Notes under the pieces: generated by a model
The model's input: the letters and a program-made list of their open reading frames with translations, nothing else
Database searches by the model: none
Told to the model about the DNA's origin: nothing
NCBI RefSeq assembly: GCF_022695595.1
Contig: NZ_CP074380.1
Location: forward strand, 4,042,001-4,106,000
Source of the DNA: Streptomyces sp. MST-110588
Lineage (GTDB): Bacteria; Actinomycetota; Actinomycetes; Streptomycetales; Streptomycetaceae
Direction of reading: 5' to 3'
Length of the DNA stretch: 64,000 bases
Part shown: one piece after another, positions 42,281 through 51,148 of the stretch
Position numbering within the stretch: the first letter of the stretch is position 1
Layout of the letters: each line of letters opens with the position of its first letter
Program-made: the position numbers and the translations under genes

Positions 42281-45200
42281 ATGATCCTGCTGCTGTCGAC
42301 GTCCGACACCGACCTGCTCAGCGCCCGCGCGGCCGGCGGCCCCGTGCCGTACCGGCTCGCCAACCCCGCCCGCCTGGACCTCCAAGAGCTGCCCGCACTG
42401 CTGGACGGCACCGACCTGGTCGTCGTACGCCTCCTCGGCGGCATCCGCGCCTGGCAGGAGGGGCTGGACCAGCTCCTCGCCCAGGACCGGCCGGTGGTCG
42501 TCCTCACCGGTGAACAGGCGCCCGACGCCCAGCTCATGGAGGCGTCGACCGTCCCCATCGGCACCGCGGCCGAGGCGCACGCCTACCTCGCGCACGGCGG
42601 CCCCGCCAACCTCGAACAGCTCGCCCGCTTCCTGTCGGACACCGTGCTGCTGACCGGCCACGGCTTCGAGCCGCCGGCGCCCGCCCCCACCTGGGGCGCC
42701 CTCCGCCACGACCCCACGCCCGGCGTGCACGTCGCGGCCGACGCCCCGCTCGTCGCGGTGCTCTACTACCGCGCCCACCACATGAGCGGCAACACCGGCT
42801 TCGTCACCGCGCTGTGCGAGCAGATCGAGCGGGCCGGCGGCCGGCCGCTGCCGCTGTTCGTCGCCTCGCTGCGGGCCCCCGAGCCCGAGCTGATCGAGGC
42901 GCTGCGGCCCGCCGACGCCATCGTCACCACCGTCCTCGCCGCCGGCGGCACCAAGCCCGCCGAGGCGTCGGCCGGCGGCGACGACGAGTCCTGGGACGCG
43001 GGCGCGCTGGCCGCCCTGGACGTACCGATCCTCCAGGCCCTGTGCCTGACCGGGCCGCGCAGCGCCTGGGAGGAGAACGACGAGGGGCTCTCGCCGCTGG
43101 ACGCCGCCAGCCAGATCGCGGTGCCCGAGTTCGACGGCCGGCTGATCACCGTCCCGTTCTCCTTCAAGGAGACAGACGAGGACGGCCTGCCGGTGTACGT
43201 CGCCGACCCCGAGCGCGCCGCCCGGGTCGCCGGGATCGCTGTACGCCATGCCCGGCTGCGCCACATCGCGCCCGCCGACAAGCGCCTGGCGCTGGTGCTG
43301 TCCGCCTACCCGACCAAGCACTCGCGGATCGGCAACGCGGTGGGCCTGGACACCCCGGCCAGCGCCGTCGCCCTGCTGCGGCGGCTGCGCGAGGAGGGGT
43401 ACGACTTCGGGCCGCGGACCGGCGAGGAGGCCGTACCGGGCCTGGAGTCCGGGAACGGTGACGAGCTGATCTACGCGCTCATCGATGCGGGCGGCCACGA
43501 CCAGGAGTGGCTGACCGAGGAACAGCTCGCCCGCAACCCGGTCCGTATCCCGGCCGCCGACTACCGGCGCTGGTACGCCACCCTCCCGCAGGAGCTGCGT
43601 GAGCAGGTCGAGGAGCACTGGGGCCCGCCGCCCGGCGAGATGTTCGTGGACCGCAGCCGAAACCCCGAGGGCGACATCGTGCTGGCGGCGCTGCGCCGCG
43701 GCAACCTGCTCATCCTCATCCAGCCGCCGCGCGGCTTCGGCGAGAACCCCATCGCGATCTACCACGACCCGGACCTGCCGCCCTCCCACCACTACCTGGC
43801 CGCCTACCGCTGGATCGCCGCCCCCCAGGAGGACGGCGGCTTCGGCGCCGACGCCATGGTGCACCTGGGCAAGCACGGCAACCTGGAGTGGCTGCCCGGC
43901 AAGAACGCCGGCCTGTCCGCCGCCTGCGGCCCGGACGCGGCCCTCGGCGACCTGCCGCTGATCTACCCCTTCCTGGTCAACGACCCGGGCGAGGGCACCC
44001 AGGCCAAGCGCCGGGTGCACGCCACGCTCGTGGACCACCTCGTCCCGCCGATGGCCCGCGCCGAGTCCTACGGCGACATCGCGCGCCTGGAACAGCTCCT
44101 GGACGAGTACGCGGCGATCTCCGCCATGGACCCGGCCAAGCTGCCCGCCATCCGCGCCCAGATCTGGACCCTGATCCAGGCCGCCAAGCTCGACCACGAC
44201 CTCGGCCTTCAGGACCGGCCGGACGACGACGGCTTCGATGACTTCCTGCTGCACGTCGACGGCTGGCTGTGCGAGGTCAAGGACGCCCAGATCCGCGACG
44301 GCCTGCACGTCCTGGGCGGCGCCCCCGAAGGCGAGGCGCGCGTCAACCTGGTCCTGGCGATCCTGCGTGCCCGCCAGATCTGGGGCGGCACCTCCTCCCT
44401 GCCGGGCCTGCGCGAGGCGCTGGGCCTGGACGAGTCCGCGGCCACCCGTACCGCCGCCGACGACACCGAGGAGCGGGCCCGCGCCCTCGTCCAGGCGATG
44501 GACGACGCGAGCTGGGACCTCGCCGCGATCGAGAAGGTCACCGCCGGCCTGCCGGAGGACCGGCGCGAGCCGGTCGCCGCCATCCTCGGCTTCGCGGCCC
44601 GCGAGGTCGTCCCCCGCCTCGCCGCCACCACCGACGAGATCGACCACGCCGTGCACGCCCTGCGCGGCGGCTTCGTCCCGGCCGGCCCCTCCGGCTCCCC
44701 GCTGCGCGGCCTGGTCAACGTGCTGCCGACGGGCCGCAACTTCTACTCCGTCGACCCCAAGGCCGTCCCGAGCAAGCTCGCCTGGGAGACCGGGCAGGCG
44801 CTGGCGGACTCGCTGCTGGAGCGCTACCGCACCGACAACGGCGACTGGCCGACATCGGTCGGGCTCTCCCTGTGGGGCACCAGCGCGATGCGCACCTCCG
44901 GTGACGACGTGGCCGAGGCGCTGGCCCTGCTGGGCATCCGCCCCGTATGGGACGACGCCTCCCGCCGGGTCACGGGCCTGGAACCCATCCCGCACCAGGA
45001 GCTGGGCCGCCCGCGCATCGACGTCACCCTGCGCATCTCCGGCTTCTTCCGCGACGCCTTCCCGCACGTCATCGGCCTCCTGGACGACGCCGTACGGCTC
45101 GCCGCCTCCCTGGACGAGCCCGCCGACGTCAACCACGTACGGGCCCACGCGCAGGCCGACCTGGCCGCGCACGGCGACGAGCGGCGCGCCACCACCCGCA

Positions 45201-45928
45201 TCTTCGGCTCCCGCCCCGGTACGTACGGCGCGGGCCTGCTCCAGCTCATCGACAGCCGCGACTGGCGCACCGACGCCGACCTCGCCGAGGTCTACACGGT
45301 CTGGGGCGGCTTCGCCTACGGCCGCGGCCTGGACGGCTGCCCGGCCCGCGAGGAGATGGAGACCGCCTACAAGCGCATCGCGGTCGCGGCCAAGAACACC
45401 GACACCCGCGAGCACGACATCGCGGACTCCGACGACTACTTCCAGTACCACGGCGGGATGGTCGCCACCGTACGGGCGCTGAAGGGCACCGCCCCCGAGG
45501 CGTACATCGGGGACTCGACCCGCCCGGAGACGGTCCGTACCCGCACGCTGGTCGAGGAGACCTCCCGCGTCTTCCGCGCCCGGGTCGTCAACCCCCGCTG
45601 GATCGAGGCGATGCGCCGCCACGGCTACAAGGGCGCCTTCGAACTCGCCGCGACGGTGGACTACCTGTTCGGGTACGACGCGACGACCGGCGTCGTCGCC
45701 GACTGGATGTACGACAAGCTCGCCCAGACCTACGTCCTGGACCCGGAGAACCGTGCCTTCCTCCAGGAGGCGAACCCCTGGGCGCTGCACGGCATCGCCG
45801 AACGGCTGCTGGAGGCCGAATCCCGCGGCATGTGGGCCGAGCCCGACGCGCGGACGCTCGCCGAGCTGCGCCAGGCGTTCCTGGAGACCGAGGGCGACCT
45901 GGAGGGCGGCGCGGACGGCGAGAGCTGA
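42281..45928 (+). CDS. cobN: Aerobic cobaltochelatase subunit CobN
   Basis: A 1215-residue CobN, the large H-like subunit of the ATP-dependent cobaltochelatase (with CobS/CobT or ChlI/D-like subunits). It inserts Co(II) into hydrogenobyrinate diamide. Signatures include VLYYRAHHMSGNTGFVTALC near 160, LVLSAYPTKHSRIGNAVGLD near 340, HLGKHGNLEWLPGKNAGLS near 525 and FQYHGGMVATVRALKG near 1055. Length matches the family. I use ATG 42281 with AGGAAGGG upstream. It is controlled by the B12 riboswitch just upstream. Confidence 0.95.
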   Translation: MILLLSTSDTDLLSARAAGGPVPYRLANPARLDLQELPALLDGTDLVVVRLLGGIRAWQEGLDQLLAQDRPVVVLTGEQAPDAQLMEASTVPIGTAAEAHAYLAHGGPANLEQLARFLSDTVLLTGHGFEPPAPAPTWGALRHDPTPGVHVAADAPLVAVLYYRAHHMSGNTGFVTALCEQIERAGGRPLPLFVASLRAPEPELIEALRPADAIVTTVLAAGGTKPAEASAGGDDESWDAGALAALDVPILQALCLTGPRSAWEENDEGLSPLDAASQIAVPEFDGRLITVPFSFKETDEDGLPVYVADPERAARVAGIAVRHARLRHIAPADKRLALVLSAYPTKHSRIGNAVGLDTPASAVALLRRLREEGYDFGPRTGEEAVPGLESGNGDELIYALIDAGGHDQEWLTEEQLARNPVRIPAADYRRWYATLPQELREQVEEHWGPPPGEMFVDRSRNPEGDIVLAALRRGNLLILIQPPRGFGENPIAIYHDPDLPPSHHYLAAYRWIAAPQEDGGFGADAMVHLGKHGNLEWLPGKNAGLSAACGPDAALGDLPLIYPFLVNDPGEGTQAKRRVHATLVDHLVPPMARAESYGDIARLEQLLDEYAAISAMDPAKLPAIRAQIWTLIQAAKLDHDLGLQDRPDDDGFDDFLLHVDGWLCEVKDAQIRDGLHVLGGAPEGEARVNLVLAILRARQIWGGTSSLPGLREALGLDESAATRTAADDTEERARALVQAMDDASWDLAAIEKVTAGLPEDRREPVAAILGFAAREVVPRLAATTDEIDHAVHALRGGFVPAGPSGSPLRGLVNVLPTGRNFYSVDPKAVPSKLAWETGQALADSLLERYRTDNGDWPTSVGLSLWGTSAMRTSGDDVAEALALLGIRPVWDDASRRVTGLEPIPHQELGRPRIDVTLRISGFFRDAFPHVIGLLDDAVRLAASLDEPADVNHVRAHAQADLAAHGDERRATTRIFGSRPGTYGAGLLQLIDSRDWRTDADLAEVYTVWGGFAYGRGLDGCPAREEMETAYKRIAVAAKNTDTREHDIADSDDYFQYHGGMVATVRALKGTAPEAYIGDSTRPETVRTRTLVEETSRVFRARVVNPRWIEAMRRHGYKGAFELAATVDYLFGYDATTGVVADWMYDKLAQTYVLDPENRAFLQEANPWALHGIAERLLEAESRGMWAEPDARTLAELRQAFLETEGDLEGGADGES

Positions 45929-46161
45929 GTGCCGGCAGGTGAGTGTCTGGTGGAGGGGGCCCCGGTAGCCGGGTGAGGCCGGTTCGCTGCCCTGTGCCCC
46001 GCAGGTCACGGGTTGCGCAGGGGCGACCGGCCGGTCCGCGCCGTAGTGGCTTTGGCGGTATTTGACGCTGTACGGCGCCCGGGGGCCCTCCGATGGTGGT
46101 ACGGCGCCTCCGGGCGCCCCGTCAGCAGCGCTGGCACACCGAGTGAGAGGACGTACCGCCC
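45929..46161. other. Intergenic region cobN / I66-like gene
   Basis: 233 bases without a gene or clear hairpin with a T tract. It contains the presumed promoter of the following gene, whose ribosome binding site GAGAGGAC lies before ATG 46162. Confidence 0.4.
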
Positions 46162-46605
46162 ATGGCTCCCGTCCCGGTAAAACCCGGCATCTACAAGATC
46201 CACGCGCACATCATCGGTCCGACCTCCCTGGTGACGGCCACCGAGTACGCCACCAAGCACGGCGCTCCCGTCATCACCGACCGCCTCAACCCGCTGCCCA
46301 TCGAGCAGGAATGGGTCATCCGCCCCCTGGAGAACGTGCCTGGCGCGCCGTACGTGATCCACCTCGCCCATCAGGAGGGCGCGGGCATCGTGGTCCACGA
46401 GGACAAGCTCTACGTCAACACCGTGCAGTCCTCGGAATGGGCGAAGTTCACTTTCGAGAAGGTCCTCGGCGGACTCAAGATCCTCTCGGAGAAGGGCCTG
46501 GCCTGGCGCTCCGGTCACCGGGGCGCACAGATCGTACTGAGCGCGCCGACGCCGGACTTCCAGGAGACGTGGACCCTGGAGTTCGTGCGGCCGATCGGCG
46601 AGTAG
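46162..46605 (+). CDS. I66-like serine protease inhibitor / beta-trefoil protein
   Basis: A 147-residue protein with no signal peptide, starting MAPVPVKPGIYKIHAHIIGP. The spacing of hydrophobic and aromatic residues (EQEWVIRPLENVPGAPYVIH, then KLYVNTVQSSEW and ETWTLEFVRPIGE) suggests a beta-trefoil like the I66 family of serine protease inhibitors. This assignment rests on the GIYKI opening and W-x-(I/L) repeats and should be treated as moderate. It is monocistronic and its cellular target is unknown. Confidence 0.55.
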   Translation: MAPVPVKPGIYKIHAHIIGPTSLVTATEYATKHGAPVITDRLNPLPIEQEWVIRPLENVPGAPYVIHLAHQEGAGIVVHEDKLYVNTVQSSEWAKFTFEKVLGGLKILSEKGLAWRSGHRGAQIVLSAPTPDFQETWTLEFVRPIGE

Positions 46606-46639
46606 CGCGCGGCCGTGCGGGCGTCCGGGCCATGCGGGT

Positions 46640-46661
46640 GTCCGGGCCGTGTGGCCCGGAC
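46640..46661. terminator. Hairpin between convergent genes
   Basis: GTCCGGGCC-GTGT-GGCCCGGAC is a perfect 9-base stem between two convergent genes. It has no T tract and is terminator-like for Streptomyces. Confidence 0.55.
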
Positions 46662-46701
46662 GCTTCTGCTCCGCGTGGCCTGGACGCCTCCGCCCGCGTG
46701 C

Positions 46702-48426
46702 TCAGTTCGGCAGCGGGAAGTCCGGCCCCACCGTCAGGGTCACCACGCCCGGCGCCGCCCCCGCTGCCCCGGCCGTCCCGGTGGCCTTGGTACCCGGGAA
46801 GCGGGACGCCAGCACCTCGGCCTGGGCCTTGAGCGCGGCGGGAGCGCCGACCTCGGTCCTGGTGACGTTCGCGGGAGCGTTGCCGGTGGCCACGACCGTG
46901 AAGCCCAGCCTGCGCACCTGCTCGGCCGCCTTGGCCCCCACGCCCGTACGGCCCGTCCCGTTCAGGACCCGGACCTTCACCGAGCGGGCGGTGATCGGGT
47001 TCTTGGACGCCTCGGCCAGCTTCTTCTTGTCCACCTCGCGGTCGTGCGCCAGGTCGCTGAACAACTGGCCGGCCTGTGGGTACTGCCAGATCACATTGGC
47101 CTTGTCGGTGGGGACGTCGGCCTCGCGTGAGTAGTTCGGCACGGTCAGGAAAGTCAGCCGGTTGCTGGGGATGTCCTTGACGGTGGAGGCGAGTTCGGAC
47201 AGCGGCTTGACGCCCGCCAGGTCCTTGTCGGTGGTCAGCGACTTGGTCGCCGAGTCCAGGAACCCGTACAGCGCGGTCGGGCTGGAGAGCTTGGACTGGG
47301 CCTTCTCCCCGAGGGCCTTCATGAACTCCTGCTGCCGCCCGATGCGCCCGAGGTCGGAGCCGTCACCGACGCTGTAGCGGGTACGGACGTAGCCCAGCGC
47401 CTTCTCGTCGGTGACGTTCTGGCAGCCGGCGTCCATGTCCAGGTGCGCCTTCTTGTCGTGGATGGCGTGCTTGGGACAGACCTCGATGCCGCCCAGCGCG
47501 TTGACCATGCCCTTGAAGCCCTGGAAGTCCACCGAGACGAAGTGGTCGATGCGCAGCCCGGTGTTCTTCTCCACGGTCTTGATGGTGCAGGCCGCGGCGT
47601 TGGCGATGTCGCCGCTCTCACCGCCGATGGAGAACGCCTCGTTTATCTTGAAGTGGTGCGGCTTGGACATGACGCCCTTGCCCTTGTCGCACGCCGGGAT
47701 AGGCACCCAGGAGTCACGGGGGAAGGACACGGCGGTGGCCCACTCGCGGTTGGCGGCGATGTGCAGCACCATCAGCGTGTCCGACTGCATGGTCTCCAGG
47801 TTCTTGCCGTACTTGGCGTTGGCGCCCGCACGGCTGTCGGAGCCGACCACGAGGATGTTCTTGGACCCGGGGCTGAGGTTGGCGGGCCGGTCGCCGCCGA
47901 GCCGGCTGCCGACGTCCGCGCCGTGGATGTTGCTGTCCAAGTGCTGGTAGACCCAGGCGCCGACGCCCGCGGTGACCAGCAGGAGTACGCCGATGACACC
48001 GCCGGTCCAGGCCAGGATGCGCCCGCGCCGGGTCATCCGTGCCTTGCCGGCCTTCCGGGATCCGCCGGCCCGGTGGCCCTGGCCGGACGGCCGGCCCCGG
48101 TTGGCGGTGCGGGCCGCGGCGCGTGAGGAGGGCGGTCCGGAGCGGCCGGCTTCCGCGGCGCCCGTACGGCCGTGGTGCGCCGCGCTCGTACGGCCGCGGT
48201 CCGGTGAGGCCGTACGACCGTGCCCGGAGGAGTCCGTACGTCCGTGACCGGAGGAGTCCGTACGTCCGTAGCCGGACGGTTCCGTACGACCGTGGTCCGC
48301 CGGGTTCGTGCGGCCGGGGCCCGCGCCACCTGTGCGGCCGGCTCCCGGAGCGCTCGTACGGTCCGGGCCCGCGGCGCCCTTGCGCCGGCCGGAAGTGCCC
48401 CGCCGGGGCCTGTCCCTGTCATGCAC
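46702..48426 (-). CDS. LytR-CpsA-Psr (LCP) cell-wall ligase
   Basis: A 574-residue LCP protein; the GTG start at 48426 has AGAAGGA upstream. Residues 1-125 are a repeat-rich cytoplasmic tail (GRTDSSGHGRTDSSGHGRT type). One membrane helix follows near 137-160. The LCP catalytic domain (about 190-345) has ILVVGSDSRAGANAKYG, QSDTLMVLHIA, SFPRDSWV and YVRTRYSVGDGSDLGRIGRQ, the Arg/Asp residues that bind polyprenyl pyrophosphate. A LytR C-terminal domain covers about 470-565. It attaches glycopolymers to peptidoglycan outside the membrane. A BlaI-type operator lies 170 bases upstream. Confidence 0.92.
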   Translation of the reverse strand: MHDRDRPRRGTSGRRKGAAGPDRTSAPGAGRTGGAGPGRTNPADHGRTEPSGYGRTDSSGHGRTDSSGHGRTASPDRGRTSAAHHGRTGAAEAGRSGPPSSRAAARTANRGRPSGQGHRAGGSRKAGKARMTRRGRILAWTGGVIGVLLLVTAGVGAWVYQHLDSNIHGADVGSRLGGDRPANLSPGSKNILVVGSDSRAGANAKYGKNLETMQSDTLMVLHIAANREWATAVSFPRDSWVPIPACDKGKGVMSKPHHFKINEAFSIGGESGDIANAAACTIKTVEKNTGLRIDHFVSVDFQGFKGMVNALGGIEVCPKHAIHDKKAHLDMDAGCQNVTDEKALGYVRTRYSVGDGSDLGRIGRQQEFMKALGEKAQSKLSSPTALYGFLDSATKSLTTDKDLAGVKPLSELASTVKDIPSNRLTFLTVPNYSREADVPTDKANVIWQYPQAGQLFSDLAHDREVDKKKLAEASKNPITARSVKVRVLNGTGRTGVGAKAAEQVRRLGFTVVATGNAPANVTRTEVGAPAALKAQAEVLASRFPGTKATGTAGAAGAAPGVVTLTVGPDFPLPN

Positions 48427-48596
48427 GCCAATGGTCCTTCTGGTGCGTCAGATGCCCGCGTTCGGCAGGACGAGCATGCGGTCGGAGCCGTAGCGGACTC
48501 ACGGCGGACGGGTGGCGCGGCGCGGCGTGCGCACTCGTCCCCATCTCCCCCTCCCGACGCGCCCGTTGCGGACGTTCAGGGCACTCTACAGCCAAC

Positions 48597-48614
48597 TTCT
48601 ACATACCTGTAGAA
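48597..48614. promoter_or_regulatory. BlaI-type operator upstream of the LCP gene
   Basis: TTCTACA-TACC-TGTAGAA is a perfect 7-base dyad of 18 bases. It has the same TACA-N4-TGTA core as the sites at 50336 and 51651. On the minus strand, TAGAGT just downstream (RC of 48585-48590) could be a -10, with the dyad over the -35 region. The regulator is very probably the BlaI encoded at 49684-50238. The rest of the gap 48427-48733 is without a recognisable gene. Confidence 0.75.
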
Positions 48615-48733
48615 ACCTACTGTGACGGGACGGATACAGCATCGCCGTCATCGGGCCGCGGTGCGGACTCCCGCGTACGGACGCCTCGGGCCGCGGCACA
48701 GCGGACACAGTGCACCACACGCGGTGCGAAGTG

Positions 48734-49672
48734 TCACAGTGGCGTCGCGGTTTTCAGCACCAGGAAGAGCGCGACCGCCGCGTTGAGCGAGGACAGCGCG
48801 GAGGCGGCGGTACCGGCCGCGGCCACCAGCGCGGCGAACCCGGCCGGGGTCAGCGCCGGCGGCCAGCTCCGGGCGGGCGGCACCGGGGCGAGCAGCGCCG
48901 CCACCCGGCGCGGCACCGGCCCCGGCCCGGGCGCCGCGAAGTGCGCCAACTCCGGTGTCACGGCGGGCCGGGAGACCAGCGCCGCCTTGCCGACGGCGCG
49001 CGCGGTCAGCCGTCGGTCGCCGACCGCCCGGGCCGCCTCCTCATCCGCCCAGCGCTCCGTACTGAAGGCGACCGCCGAACGCAGCGGAAGCAGCAGCGGA
49101 TTCAGACATCCGGCCAGCCGTACGGTCAGCAGGAAGCGGTGGTGGCGGCCCGTCAGGTGGGCCCGCTCGTGTGCGAACAACGCCCGCCGCTCGTCCGCGT
49201 CCAGGGTCCGCAGCATGCCGCGCGAGACGGCTATCCGGCCGGGTCTGCCGGGCACGGCGTAGGCGTACGGGGCGTCGTCCGGCAGTACCGCCACGTCCGA
49301 GCGGTGCGGCAGGACGTCCAGGGCACGGTGCGTACGGGCCCGTACGCGGTAGTGGCGGCGCAGCTCGCCCGCACAGGTCACCAGGGCGGCGGTGAGGGCG
49401 ACGATGCCGGCCGTACCGGCGGTCTCGACGTAGGGGACGGCGGCCCGTACCTCCGGGTCCGACCAACTGTCGGGCAGTGGGTTGCCCGGCAACTGGGCCG
49501 TGCCCACGACCACCAGCAGCCCCAGGCACAGCGTGCTGCACACGGCCAGGACGGCTGCCAGCACGGTCAGCAGCCGGGTGGTGCCGCGCGGGTGGAGGTG
49601 CTGGCCGGCGAGGCGGGCGATGGGCAGCGCGGTCAGGGGCAGGACGAGCGGCAGGAAGACGAAGACGCCCAC
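48734..49672 (-). CDS. M56-family (BlaR1-like) membrane metalloprotease
   Basis: A 312-residue membrane protein with hydrophobic helices near 1-20, 35-60, 85-103 and at the C-terminus. The zinc motif is HERAH, in LFAHERAHLTGRHH, near 168, followed by the ERWADEEAARAVGD helix that supplies the third ligand. It lacks the beta-lactam sensor domain of BlaR1, so its signal is unknown. It lies 11 bases after blaI in the same direction. The pair should form a proteolytic switch: the protease is activated by envelope stress and inactivates the repressor. Confidence 0.88.
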   Translation of the reverse strand: MGVFVFLPLVLPLTALPIARLAGQHLHPRGTTRLLTVLAAVLAVCSTLCLGLLVVVGTAQLPGNPLPDSWSDPEVRAAVPYVETAGTAGIVALTAALVTCAGELRRHYRVRARTHRALDVLPHRSDVAVLPDDAPYAYAVPGRPGRIAVSRGMLRTLDADERRALFAHERAHLTGRHHRFLLTVRLAGCLNPLLLPLRSAVAFSTERWADEEAARAVGDRRLTARAVGKAALVSRPAVTPELAHFAAPGPGPVPRRVAALLAPVPPARSWPPALTPAGFAALVAAAGTAASALSSLNAAVALFLVLKTATPL

Positions 49673-49683
49673 GGATCAGTACC

Positions 49684-50238
49684 TCAGTCCTCGCGGCCGG
49701 GGGCGTGCGCCGGCGCTTCGGTCCTGGCGCGTCCGGTGTCTTCGTCGCCTCTGGCGTCCCCGGCGTCTGCGGCGTCCCTCACGTCCCCGGCGTTCGTGGC
49801 GTCCCTCACGTCCCCGGCGTTCGTGGCGTCCCTCACGTCCCCGGCGTCCGATGCGCGCTCCAGCAGGGAGCGCAGCAGTTGCTCGTCGTGCTCGGAGAGC
49901 GCCGAGACGAAGCTGGTCAGTACGGCGTCCCGGTCCGTCTCGCTGTCCAGTACGCGCCGCATCCGCAGGGCGGCGAGCCCGGCCTCGTCGGCGGCGGGCG
50001 TCCACACGTACGAGCGACCGTCCCGCTCGCGGGTCACGGCCTTCTTCGCCCGGAGGCGGGAGAGGATCGTCATGACCGTGGTGTACGCCAGGTCGCCGCC
50101 GAGGCGCTGCTGCACCCACGCGGCGGTGGCCGGGCCGGGGGACTGGTGCAGCGCGGCCAGCACCTGGGCCTCCAGTTCGCCCTGACCGCGCCGTCGCACG
50201 CCGTCGCGGCCGGCTCCGCCGAAAGCGTCTTCGCCCAT
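49684..50238 (-). CDS. blaI: BlaI/MecI-family repressor
   Basis: A 184-residue repressor. The winged helix (about 18-95) reads QGELEAQVLAALHQSPGPAT, then GDLAYTTVMTILSRLRAKKA and RERDGRSYVWTP, typical of Penicillinase_R proteins. The dimerisation helices follow to about 128. The last 55 residues are unusual: a 9-residue repeat DATNAGDVR encoded by a 27-base tandem repeat. It should bind the TACA-N4-TGTA operators at 50336, 48597 and 51651, including its own divergent promoter with terD. Confidence 0.88.
   Translation of the reverse strand: MGEDAFGGAGRDGVRRRGQGELEAQVLAALHQSPGPATAAWVQQRLGGDLAYTTVMTILSRLRAKKAVTRERDGRSYVWTPAADEAGLAALRMRRVLDSETDRDAVLTSFVSALSEHDEQLLRSLLERASDAGDVRDATNAGDVRDATNAGDVRDAADAGDARGDEDTGRARTEAPAHAPGRED
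49772..49852. repeat. 27-base tandem repeat inside blaI
   Basis: Three near-perfect copies starting at 49772, 49799 and 49826 (GCGTCCCTCACGTCCCCGGC...). The length is a multiple of three, so copy-number change would keep frame and only lengthen the BlaI tail. Confidence 0.85.
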
Positions 50239-50335
50239 GCCGTCGCCTCCCAGCGAGCTCCGCGCTCCGTGCGGCCGGAGCGTCGGGGCATTTTACTGAG
50301 CCGGCCGGGAACACGGGGCGGCTCTCGTTCGTATC

Positions 50336-50353
50336 TTCTACAACGCTGTAGAT
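50336..50353. promoter_or_regulatory. BlaI-type operator, blaI / terD divergent promoter
   Basis: TTCTACA-ACGC-TGTAGAT, one mismatch from a perfect dyad. It is 77 bases before the terD ATG and 98 bases before the blaI ATG. On the plus strand the right arm contains TAGATT, a likely terD -10, so bound BlaI would block the polymerase. The sequence TGTAGATTTTG is repeated at the terB site. Confidence 0.8.
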
Positions 50354-50429
50354 TTTGTGGTCCGCCACACATGGCACGCACCGCGAACAGTGCAACGCAC
50401 GTATATCACCCAACACCGGGAGGAAACCC

Positions 50430-51005
50430 ATGGGAGTCACGCTGGCCAAGGGCGGCAACGTCTCGCTGTCGAAGGAGGCGCCCGGCCTGACCGCCGTCAC
50501 CGTCGGCCTCGGCTGGGACGTCCGTACGACCACGGGCGCCGACTACGACCTCGACGCCAGCGCGCTGCTCTGCAACGGCTCCGGCAAGGTCGCCTCGGAC
50601 CAACACTTCGTCTTCTACAACAACCTCACCAGCCCCGACGGCTCGGTGCAGCACACCGGCGACAACCTGACCGGTGAGGGCGAGGGGGACGACGAGACGA
50701 TCAACGTGACGCTCAGCGGCGTACCGGCCGAGATCGAGAAGATCGTCTTCCCGGTGTCGATCCACGACGCCGAGAGCCGCGGCCAGAGCTTCGGCCAGGT
50801 CCGCAACGCCTACATCCGTGTGGTCAACCAGGCGGACGGCAAGGAGCTGGCGCGCTACGACCTGAGCGAGGACGCCTCGACCGAGACCGCGATGGTCTTC
50901 GGTGAGCTGTACCGCAACGGCGGGGAGTGGAAGTTCCGGGCGGTGGGCCAGGGGTACGCCTCCGGGCTGGCGGGCATCGCGTCCGACTACGGAGTCAACG
51001 TCTGA
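50430..51005 (+). CDS. terD: TerD-family calcium-binding stress protein
   Basis: A 191-residue TerD protein starting [20 protein letters not shown], preceded by GGGAGGAAA. The Ca-binding motifs are [12 protein letters not shown] near 38 and [14 protein letters not shown], and the end reads [13 protein letters not shown] as in the family. TerD proteins act with TerB and vWA proteins at the membrane in stress and tellurite responses, and Streptomyces has many copies affecting development. It is single here, controlled through the operator at 50336-50353. Confidence 0.95.
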   Translation: MGVTLAKGGNVSLSKEAPGLTAVTVGLGWDVRTTTGADYDLDASALLCNGSGKVASDQHFVFYNNLTSPDGSVQHTGDNLTGEGEGDDETINVTLSGVPAEIEKIVFPVSIHDAESRGQSFGQVRNAYIRVVNQADGKELARYDLSEDASTETAMVFGELYRNGGEWKFRAVGQGYASGLAGIASDYGVNV

Positions 51006-51015
51006 CGGAACGGCT

Positions 51016-51053
51016 GGGCGGGGGCCCGTCCCTTGGGGGGCGGGCCCCCGCCC
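51016..51053. terminator. Terminator between convergent terD and terB
   Basis: GGGCGGGGGCCCG (51016-51028) pairs perfectly with CGGGCCCCCGCCC (51041-51053). It is ten bases after the terD stop. The GC stem without a T run is usual for Streptomyces. Confidence 0.75.
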
Positions 51054-51148
51054 ATGCCGTCTGTTCGCGTGCCCTCGCCTTGGCGTGCCCTCCCCTTACA
51101 GGGGCCGCCGGCCGCCGGCTACCGCTCAGCGGCCGGTTCCGCCCCCTC

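Noticed and set aside
42239-46009. A 1256-codon minus-strand open frame opposite cobN
   Set aside because: It is antisense to an unmistakable CobN. Its composition follows from the third-position GC of the true gene.
46006-46518. Minus-strand frame opposite the I66-like gene
   Set aside because: The plus-strand gene has a good start and a protein-like composition; the opposite frame is a shadow.
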